Source: Streptomyces ambofaciens ATCC 23877 (lineage in GTDB: Bacteria > Actinomycetota > Actinomycetes > Streptomycetales > Streptomycetaceae). From it: a stretch of 64,000 nucleotides of DNA. Position 1 is the stretch's first letter, and each line of letters begins with the position of its first letter. The translations under genes and the position numbers were made by a program. The notes under the pieces are model-generated. The model was not told the origin of the DNA, searched no databases, and saw only the letters and a list, made by a program, of their open reading frames with translations. The stretch spans positions 4,389,001 through 4,453,000 of the forward strand of contig NZ_CP012382.1 of NCBI RefSeq assembly GCF_001267885.1, in the 5' to 3' direction. Positions 55,765-64,000 of this stretch are shown in pieces.

Positions 55765-56175
55765 GTGCCTCGCCCATTGGGAGAACTCGAAGACGCGGTC
55801 ATGACGAGGGTGTGGAAGTGGAACCGCCCCGTGACCGTTCGAGAAGTCCTGGAAGACCTGCAACAGGAACGGTCCATCGCGTACACCACGGTGATGACCG
55901 TTTTGGACAATCTCCATCAGAAGGGCTGGGTGCGACGAGAGTCGGAAGGCCGGGCCTATCGATATGAGGCGGTCTCCACCCGCGCCGCCTACGCCGCCGC
56001 GCTGATGAACGACGCATGGTCCCAGAGCGACAACCCCGCCGCCGCCCTCATCGCCTTCTTCGGCATGATGAGCGAGGAACAGCGCCAGGCTCTCGGAGAC
56101 GCGATCCGCATCGTGCAGGGACCGGAAACCCCCGCACCCAACCCCGGCTCCGTACCGGACGCGGGCGAGCGATAG
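55765..56175 (+). CDS. BlaI/MecI-family transcriptional repressor
   Basis: 136 residues. Winged helix typical of BlaI/MecI/CopY (LGELEDAVMTRVWKWNRPVT; AYTTVMTVLDNLHQKGWVRR; YRYEAVSTRAAYAAALM), with a C-terminal helical dimerisation part. Usually such repressors pair with an M56 metalloprotease sensor; none is adjacent. GTG 55765 is 7 nt after TATCGT and may be leaderless. The next gene (argA) follows after 9 bp. Confidence 0.9.
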   Translation: MPRPLGELEDAVMTRVWKWNRPVTVREVLEDLQQERSIAYTTVMTVLDNLHQKGWVRRESEGRAYRYEAVSTRAAYAAALMNDAWSQSDNPAAALIAFFGMMSEEQRQALGDAIRIVQGPETPAPNPGSVPDAGER

Positions 56176-56184
56176 CGTCCCCAC

Positions 56185-56694
56185 ATGTCAAATGCCATCA
56201 GCGTCCGACGGGCCCGCACCAGCGATGTCCCGGACGTGCGCCGGCTCCTCGACGCGTACGTCCGTGACCGCATCCTGCTCGACAAAGCGATGGTGACGCT
56301 TTACGAGAGCATCCAGGAGTTCTGGGTCGCGGAACGGGACGACAACGCCGAGGTGGTCGGCTGCGGCGCCCTGCACGTGATGTGGGAAGACCTCGCGGAA
56401 GTACGGACGCTCGCGGTGAAGCCCGGCCTGAAGGGTGTCGGCGTCGGGCACCGGCTGCTGGAGAAGTTGCTGGACACGGCTCGTTGGCTCGGTGTTCGTC
56501 GCGTTTTCTGCCTCACCTTCGAAGTGGACTTCTTCGCCAAGCACGGCTTCGTGGAGATCGGGGAGACTCCCGTCGACACCGATGTCTACGCGGAGCTGCT
56601 GCGTTCCTATGACGAGGGCGTAGCGGAGTTCCTCGGTCTCGAACGAGTGAAACCGAACACCTTGGGCAACAGCCGGATGCTTCTGCATCTGTGA
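56185..56694 (+). CDS. argA: short amino-acid N-acetyltransferase (NAGS, ArgA-like)
   Basis: 169 residues. GNAT fold closely like the M. tuberculosis enzyme Rv2747: VRRARTSDVPDVRRLLDAYV, LYESIQEFWVAERDDNAEVV, GCGALHVMWEDLAEVRTLAV, and the C-terminal GVAEFLGLERVKPNTLGNSR. It acetylates glutamate (or glutamine) as the first step to arginine. ATG 56185 follows the BlaI-like stop by 9 bp. Confidence 0.93.
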   Translation: MSNAISVRRARTSDVPDVRRLLDAYVRDRILLDKAMVTLYESIQEFWVAERDDNAEVVGCGALHVMWEDLAEVRTLAVKPGLKGVGVGHRLLEKLLDTARWLGVRRVFCLTFEVDFFAKHGFVEIGETPVDTDVYAELLRSYDEGVAEFLGLERVKPNTLGNSRMLLHL

Positions 56695-56959
56695 TCACCG
56701 AGCACCGATGCCATCCGCAGCACTTCGCCAGGTTTATTCCGCCGAAGGACCGTGTGCGGGTTCGTTCGGGTTCCCTATGTCCGAAACGCGCACCTTTTCG
56801 GTCCGGGGGCGGGCTGCCGGTCTCCGTCGGGGGTTTGTGTTTTTCCGGCAAAAGCGGTTTGCTTTCCGACGTACTGCAGTACTGCATATAACAGGGGTTG
56901 GCGATACGGCGGACGCCGACGGACCTCCGGCCCTCACGTTATCGATGAAAGGAAATCCG
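56695..56959 (+). promoter_or_regulatory. AT-richer control region of lsr2 with a perfect palindrome
   Basis: TTCCGA (56864-56869) and TATAAC (56887-56892) are 17 bp apart and form a plausible promoter; the spacer holds GTACTGCAGTAC (56871-56882), a perfect 12-bp palindrome. The flanking DNA has runs such as TTTGTGTTTTTCC, AT-rich for this genome, and could also bind Lsr2 itself. No gene seen in the 265 bp. Confidence 0.55.
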
Positions 56960-57295
56960 GTGGCACAGAAGGTTCAGGTCCTTCTTGTCGACGACCTCGA
57001 CGGTGGCGAGGCAGACGAGACCGTGACGTTCGCGCTGGACGGCAAGACGTACGAGATCGATCTCACCACCGCCAATGCGGACAAGCTCCGTGGACTTCTC
57101 GACCCGTACGTGAAGGGTGGTCGTCGCACCGGGGGCCGCGCCTCGGGCGGACGCGGCAAGGCGCGCGCCTCCGCCGGCGGCAGCCAGGACACCGCGGCGA
57201 TCCGCGCCTGGGCCAAGGAGAACGGCTACGACGTCAACGACCGCGGTCGTGTCCCCGCGATGATCCGCGAGGCGTACGAGAAGGCCAACGGCTGA
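56960..57295 (+). CDS. lsr2: nucleoid-associated protein Lsr2
   Basis: 111 residues. N-terminal dimerisation domain (KVQVLLVDDLDGGEADETVT, FALDGKTYEIDLTTANADKL), Gly/Arg linker, and C-terminal AT-DNA binding helices with the R95-G96-R97 minor-groove motif (VNDRGRVPAMIREAYEKANG). It bridges and silences AT-rich or foreign DNA, including biosynthetic clusters in Streptomyces. GTG 56960 follows AAAGGAAA. Confidence 0.97.
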   Translation: MAQKVQVLLVDDLDGGEADETVTFALDGKTYEIDLTTANADKLRGLLDPYVKGGRRTGGRASGGRGKARASAGGSQDTAAIRAWAKENGYDVNDRGRVPAMIREAYEKANG

Positions 57296-57339
57296 TCACC
57301 CGCCCCGCACCACAGGACCAGCCGCCGGCCCGCGGGCCG

Positions 57340-58005
57340 TCAGCGCGTCGCCCGGGAGGGACGCGCGAACCGGGAGGACGGGGCGAGCCGGATCCGGTGG
57401 CACTGGGTCGCCAGGGTGTGGACCAGCCGTGCGAGATCGGGGGCGGTGCCCGTGCCCCCCATGGCCGACAGCGTCGGCAGCGAGGCCTCGACCTCGCACC
57501 CCGGCTCCGGGGGCCGCAACCAGACGGCGGCCCCCCGCAGCCCGTCGCGACCCGGGGGACGCGGCGGCGGACCGGTCGATGCGGATCCGACGGGCAGGGG
57601 TGCGTCGATGACGCCGCCCGCGCCGACCGCCGTGAGGCCGAGCGGCAGCGAGCCCCAGTCCAGCCACTCCAGCAGCCCCGGCATCTCCTCCGCGCTGCCC
57701 GCCGCCACGAGCAGCAGCATCCGCTCGCCGTGAACGGCCACGGGGAAGCCCGGTCCGTGCGCGGCCGAGCCGAACCGGTCCAGTGCCGCGTGCCCGGCCT
57801 CGGCCGGGACCTCCAGGACGTCGAAGCGGACGCCGGTGCGGAGCCGCACCGGAGGGCCGGGCGTCGTCGGCCAGCCGAGCACGCACTCGTACCACCGCAG
57901 GCACTCCCGGGCACCGCCCGGCGCGAGCGGTCGGCGGGGGAACGGCACCGCGGGGACCGAAGGGGCCGGAAAGGCCGGAGGGACCGGGAGCGGGGCGCCA
58001 ACCAT
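57340..58005 (-). CDS. conserved Streptomyces protein (similar to N-part of prim-pol-like proteins)
   Basis: 221 residues, Pro-rich start then a mixed domain (ECLRWYECVLGWPTTPGPPV, RFDVLEVPAEAGHAALDRFG, MLLLVAAGSAEEMPGLLEWL, SSRFARPSRATR). I recognise the ECLxxYExVLGWP opening from Streptomyces proteins often called bifunctional DNA primase/polymerase-like, but catalytic carboxylates are not evident. ATG 58005 is the last in-frame start before the conserved part; ribosome binding site poor. It converges with lsr2. Confidence 0.65.
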   Translation of the reverse strand: MVGAPLPVPPAFPAPSVPAVPFPRRPLAPGGARECLRWYECVLGWPTTPGPPVRLRTGVRFDVLEVPAEAGHAALDRFGSAAHGPGFPVAVHGERMLLLVAAGSAEEMPGLLEWLDWGSLPLGLTAVGAGGVIDAPLPVGSASTGPPPRPPGRDGLRGAAVWLRPPEPGCEVEASLPTLSAMGGTGTAPDLARLVHTLATQCHRIRLAPSSRFARPSRATR

Positions 58006-58435
58006 GCCAAGTGCAACGGTCGAAACGGCGTCCGGGTTACGCTGGGTGGTGCGCTGATCGCACTGTGTGCCGCCCCAGGGGGCGTGCGGGGTCGCGGGGA
58101 GGCACAAGGTTGTTCGCCCGTAGCGGAGGGAACCGGTGCGCGCGGCATGGAGTGTCAGTCCCAGCGGGTAAGACATCCCTAGTGGGAGGGGGCGACACGC
58201 GGATTGGGCCGTCTCACGTTCGCCATCGGCGTACTGGCGACTGGGGTAAGTGCCTGGCCTGCGGGAACATCGTCTCGCACCATCGGGTTGTGGCAGATGT
58301 CGGCGTCAGGGGTCAGGAGGCCATCGACGGTGTCGGCAGTTGGAATGAGCGGTCCCCGCTTGCGGGACTAAGCTGCGGAAGGACAGGGAGGGGAAGTTCC
58401 CCTTACTGCCTGACCGCTCTGAGGAGCGATTAACG
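58006..58435 (+). promoter_or_regulatory. 430-bp control region of clpC with ClgR-like box and 5' hairpins
   Basis: GTTCGC-CCGTA-GCG at 58112-58125 fits the ClgR operator described for S. lividans clp/lon genes (GTTCGC-N5-GCG). Downstream are two strong stems close to the start: GTCCC-N6-GGGAC-type near 58352-58370 and GGGGAA/TTCCCC near 58390-58402. No gene found. Confidence 0.55.
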
Positions 58436-60961
<2,526 letters not shown>

Positions 60962-60981
60962 CCCTCCGGGGGTGAGCCTGG

Positions 60982-61021
60982 AAAGGGGCCGCCCGGGACT
61001 TCGGTCCCGGGCGGCCCCTTT
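60982..61021 (+). terminator. clpC terminator with UUCG tetraloop
   Basis: Perfect 18-bp stem AAAGGGGCCGCCCGGGAC with its complement, closed by a C(TTCG)G tetraloop and ending in TTTT. It also faces the convergent NACHT gene stop at 61033 and can act in both directions. Confidence 0.92.
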
Positions 61022-61032
61022 TCCCTGCGCCG

Positions 61033-63981
61033 TCATCGGACGCGCAGGATCCTGGCCCGGGGGAGGAGGCCGGTGATCCTGGTGGTGTCCGGCTCGCGGT
61101 AACCGCGCAGGAAAAGGGTGTGCACTCCGGGAAGCGGCTGCGCGTCCGGGCCGAGGTCGAGGACCGACGCGTCCAGCGTCAGACACTCCAGCCGTGGCAG
61201 TCGGGACAGTTCCGTCCAGTCGTCAGGGGTGACAGGGCCGGTCATGCTGACTTCGCGCAGCGTGGACCAGTGGGACAGACCGCGAAGACCGGTGTCCACG
61301 GTGGTCGTCCGGCCGAGGTGGAGCTGTTGCAGGCGCGCCGACACCGGGAGGGTGTCGGTCAGGCGGGTGCCCGGGAGCCGTTGCAGTACCGACAGCTCCT
61401 GGAGCGAGGCCAGTTCCTTCAGGCCGGTGAGATCGGCGCGTCCGACCACCTCGAGGCCCTCCAGGGGCAGGGCGGACAGCCGCCCCAGGCACCGCGCGGA
61501 CCCGCAGTCGAACAGTGCCAGATGCCGCAGGGAGCCGAGTGCCAGCAGCGGTTCCAGATCGGCCACCTCCGGGTTGTCCTGGACGACCAGTTCCTCGACC
61601 GCGCCCGGCTCCGGCAGACAGGCGAGGATGTCGTCCAGGGTGTGCGTACCGTGGAACGCGATCTTGCGCCACGGCCGCATGTCCGCGTGCGCTGCGCGCT
61701 GCGCCGCTGTCGTGCAGCTCAGGAACAGTCGCGTCGGATCCAGGTGCTCCAGGACCTCCTTCGCGTACTCCCGCGCGTCGAACCGGTCCCACGTCCCCAC
61801 CAGCTGCCGCCGCACGTCCAGCGCGGGGTGCCCACGGAACCGGCGTAGAACGGCCAATGCCCCGCTCGGTTCCCGCTCCGCCAGCAGTGAGGCCGTCACC
61901 GTCACCCCGTGGGCCTCCGCGTCCGTCAGCCCATCCGGACCCGGCAGCAGCTCCAGAACCAGTGGCCCCGCCTCCGCCAGCGCCCTCGCGGCCGCCGTCG
62001 ACCTCGGCGGGATCAGCGTCCCCGCCCGGGCCTCCACCTCCGCCCGCACCGCCGGGTCCAGGGCGGTCGCGTGTTCCAGGCAGGCCAGGGCCAGCAGGGT
62101 GAGGCGAGAAGAGTCCGCCGCCAGCAGCCGCCGCAGCAGTACCGCGCGCTCGCCGGGCCGGGCGTGGGCGACCGCCATCCGGATCACGTCCTCCCAGAGC
62201 GGATCGTCCGCCCGGCCCGCGATGACGTCCAGGTGGCCCTCCTCGACCGCGTACCGCGCGCCCAGGTAGTCCTGGAAGGTGCGGTGGACGAAGTCCAGGA
62301 CGCCCTCGCCGGGCCGGCGGAGCAGGCCGCTGCGCAGCACCAGCGCCCGCAGGACCGCTGCCGCGTCCCCCTGTCCCGCCGCCGAGGCGACCGACGGCAG
62401 GGCGCGCTCCACGATGCCCTCCGCCGTCTCCACCTCCATCTCCGTGCGCCCGCTCAGCACCAGCGCGTACGCCAGTCGCTGGAGCAGCTCCAGCTGGGCC
62501 TCCTCGCCGAGCTCCACCGCCTCCATGCCCCGCTCCCGGTCCCGGCGGGCCAGCAGCATGGTCAGGGCGGCGTCGTACAGCTCCTTGCGCCCGGTGGGGA
62601 GGTAGCCCCGCCGTTCCCGGTGGAGGGCGCAGATCAGGCCGCACATCAGCGGGTTGGTGGCGAGGCGGGCCAGGTCGCGCTTGGTGCGCAGGGCGTCCAG
62701 CAGCCGGGCCTCGTACTCGGGCGCCTCGGCCGCCGTGTGCCAGCGCCGTACGAAGGTGGTGACGTCGGACTGACGCATCGGGGTGAGGGTCAGTTCCCGG
62801 AAGCCCTCGGCGGCCAGCCAGTCGGGGCGTACGGCGGTGGGGCGGGAGGTCAGCAGCCAGCGGTTGCCGGGGAAGGCGCGGATGAGGGCGAGGAGCCAGT
62901 CGCGGGTGCGGTGCCGGTCGGCGGCGGGGATCTCGTCCAGGCCGTCCACGAGGACCAGGCCCCGGCCGGCGCCCAGCACCCGCTCCGCCCAGCCCTCCGG
63001 CGGGGTGAGCGGGCAGCCCACGGCGGTGAGGAAGGCCGCCGGTGAGGGCAGCGCGCCCGCCCGGACCAGGGTGCGCAGGGGCAGGACGTACGGGACCCGG
63101 TCCCCGCCGCGCGCGGCGGTCACCGCCAGCCACTGGACGAGGGTCGTCTTGCCGGAGCCCGCGTCACCGCGCAGCAGCACGCGGTCGTCGGCGCGCAGGG
63201 CGTCCTCGGCGCGGAGGCTGACCGTGCGTTCCGGCTCGGGAGGTTCGCCGGGGAGCACCGTCCGCTCCCCGGTGCCGGTCGCCTCCAGGCTCAGGTAGGC
63301 GACCTCCAGGGGCCACCGGTCCGGGGAGTCGCGCAGGTCGATGCCGTAGATGGTGATGCGGTTGTACTGCTCTGCGGCGTGGGGCAGATAGCGGCGTTCG
63401 AAGGCGGTGTCACGGGCGTCGGGGCGCGGGGTGCGGGCGATCAGTTCGTCGACCCTGGCGATCAGCTCCGCCTGCCACCGGGACTGCTCCACCAGGGTCC
63501 GGGCGACGAAGGTGGAGCGCCGGGTGAAGAACTCCAGGACGTGCAGGCAGGCCCACTCCGTCACCGAGTCGAGGAAGTAGCAGGCGTCGGCGGACAGCCC
63601 TCCGGTGGCCGAGGGCGTCCGGTACTGCAGCTGCTTGGCCAGCTCCTGGTGCCCCAGCCGGACCGCCTGGACGTCGTCCATGTCCAGGTCGCCGAGGGCC
63701 AGCAGCCGGGCGGCCAGGGCGTCGGCGACGGCGGTCTCCTCGTCGCGGGGGAAGGGCGGCTCGCCGGGGGAGTCCAGGGAGTCCCCGACCAGCCGCCCCG
63801 CGAGCCTGCGCACCTCCTTCTCGCCGAGCGTGCGCTGCTCGCCCCGGAAGGAGACCAGGCGGGCCAGCCGGACCGGCTTGTCGACCAGTCCGGCGCCGGG
63901 GCCGCCCGTCACGAAGAGCTTCTTCACCAGCGGGGCGACCAGGCCGGACGCCAACTTCCCGCCGAGTACCGCCGGTTCCAT
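61033..63981 (-). CDS. NACHT STAND NTPase with leucine-rich repeats (bacterial NLR-like)
   Basis: 982 residues. An N-terminal helical domain of the NNH type (KLASGLVAPLVKKLFV; DKPVRLARLVSFRGEQRTLG) is followed by the NACHT NTPase: Walker A GDAGSGKTT (272-280), Walker B LVLVDGLDEI (342-351), sensor region LLTSRPTAVRPD and winged-helix VHRTFQDYLGARYA; then helical repeats and C-terminal leucine-rich repeats (about 745-980, LEELVVQ..., LRHLALFDCG, LEGLEVVG, LQELSVLQ, LRILRVR-like). Bacterial NACHT proteins with such layout include phage-defence receptors. No effector is visible, so it may act through a partner or the N-terminal domain. ATG 63981 starts a conserved MEPAVLGGKLAS. Confidence 0.92.
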   Translation of the reverse strand: MEPAVLGGKLASGLVAPLVKKLFVTGGPGAGLVDKPVRLARLVSFRGEQRTLGEKEVRRLAGRLVGDSLDSPGEPPFPRDEETAVADALAARLLALGDLDMDDVQAVRLGHQELAKQLQYRTPSATGGLSADACYFLDSVTEWACLHVLEFFTRRSTFVARTLVEQSRWQAELIARVDELIARTPRPDARDTAFERRYLPHAAEQYNRITIYGIDLRDSPDRWPLEVAYLSLEATGTGERTVLPGEPPEPERTVSLRAEDALRADDRVLLRGDAGSGKTTLVQWLAVTAARGGDRVPYVLPLRTLVRAGALPSPAAFLTAVGCPLTPPEGWAERVLGAGRGLVLVDGLDEIPAADRHRTRDWLLALIRAFPGNRWLLTSRPTAVRPDWLAAEGFRELTLTPMRQSDVTTFVRRWHTAAEAPEYEARLLDALRTKRDLARLATNPLMCGLICALHRERRGYLPTGRKELYDAALTMLLARRDRERGMEAVELGEEAQLELLQRLAYALVLSGRTEMEVETAEGIVERALPSVASAAGQGDAAAVLRALVLRSGLLRRPGEGVLDFVHRTFQDYLGARYAVEEGHLDVIAGRADDPLWEDVIRMAVAHARPGERAVLLRRLLAADSSRLTLLALACLEHATALDPAVRAEVEARAGTLIPPRSTAAARALAEAGPLVLELLPGPDGLTDAEAHGVTVTASLLAEREPSGALAVLRRFRGHPALDVRRQLVGTWDRFDAREYAKEVLEHLDPTRLFLSCTTAAQRAAHADMRPWRKIAFHGTHTLDDILACLPEPGAVEELVVQDNPEVADLEPLLALGSLRHLALFDCGSARCLGRLSALPLEGLEVVGRADLTGLKELASLQELSVLQRLPGTRLTDTLPVSARLQQLHLGRTTTVDTGLRGLSHWSTLREVSMTGPVTPDDWTELSRLPRLECLTLDASVLDLGPDAQPLPGVHTLFLRGYREPDTTRITGLLPRARILRVR

Positions 63982-64000
63982 GCGCCACCCCCGTGGTCGG

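Overview
The window is about 64 kb of very GC-rich, gene-dense actinobacterial chromosome. Protein sequences (TipAL, Lsr2, zinc-free ribosomal paralogues, DUF397/XRE/HATPase regulators, BldB-era Streptomyces families), frequent GTG starts and ATGA/GTGA overlaps point to Streptomyces. From memory the gene order resembles the S. coelicolor/S. lividans core region running from the rpsN2-rpmB2 cluster through tipA, ftsH and the folate genes to panC-nadB-nadC-coaX, lsr2 and clpC. No rRNA, tRNA or CRISPR array was seen.

Layout. 1-5.3 kb: 5' part of a DNA polymerase I-like gene, a Clp-N/HTH protein with a striking double operator, a LysE exporter, a DUF2786 protein and two lipoproteins. 5.4-7.9 kb: a divergent zinc-starvation ribosomal cluster (S14, L28 | L33, L31, a COG0523 protein lacking its P-loop, S18) around a Zur-like box. 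8.0-10.2 kb: a developmental-type regulatory module (DUF397, a His-rich 42-residue peptide, HATPase, XRE/DUF5753). 10.3-20.4 kb: aldehyde dehydrogenase, DinB, PadR plus ABC exporter, glutamate decarboxylase divergent from tipA, YbjQ, DedA and a ThrE-type exporter. 20.5-31.9 kb: ppa, dacB, zinc metalloprotease, tilS, hpt, ftsH, folE, DUF3180, folK, folB, an NTF2-like gene and folP.

32-46.6 kb: MprF/LysX-like protein divergent from an esterase, a coiled-coil membrane protein, two PH-domain (bPH2) membrane proteins, an orphan NuoD paralogue whose 3' end overlaps a MidA/NDUFAF7-like methyltransferase in antisense, a two-component system, an ArsR-like regulator and a threonine-aldolase-like enzyme. 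46.8-52.4 kb: a tightly packed cofactor operon, DUF2520 Rossmann protein-panC-nadB-nadC-coaX (pantothenate/CoA and NAD). 52.4-54.75 kb: a repeat-rich spacer carrying one IS110-family insertion sequence, the only clear mobile element. 54.75-61 kb: small conserved proteins, BlaI/MecI-like regulator, short NAGS (argA), lsr2 and clpC. 61-64 kb: a NACHT STAND NTPase with leucine-rich repeats, an NLR-like candidate immune protein.

The most interesting points are the nuoD2/midA antisense pair (the human homologues are enzyme and substrate), the NACHT-LRR gene, the IS110 element with a likely bridge-RNA region and a 21-bp repeat at its right end, the 28-bp near-identical element shared by two neighbouring regulatory genes, and the P-loop-less COG0523 protein in the Zur cluster.
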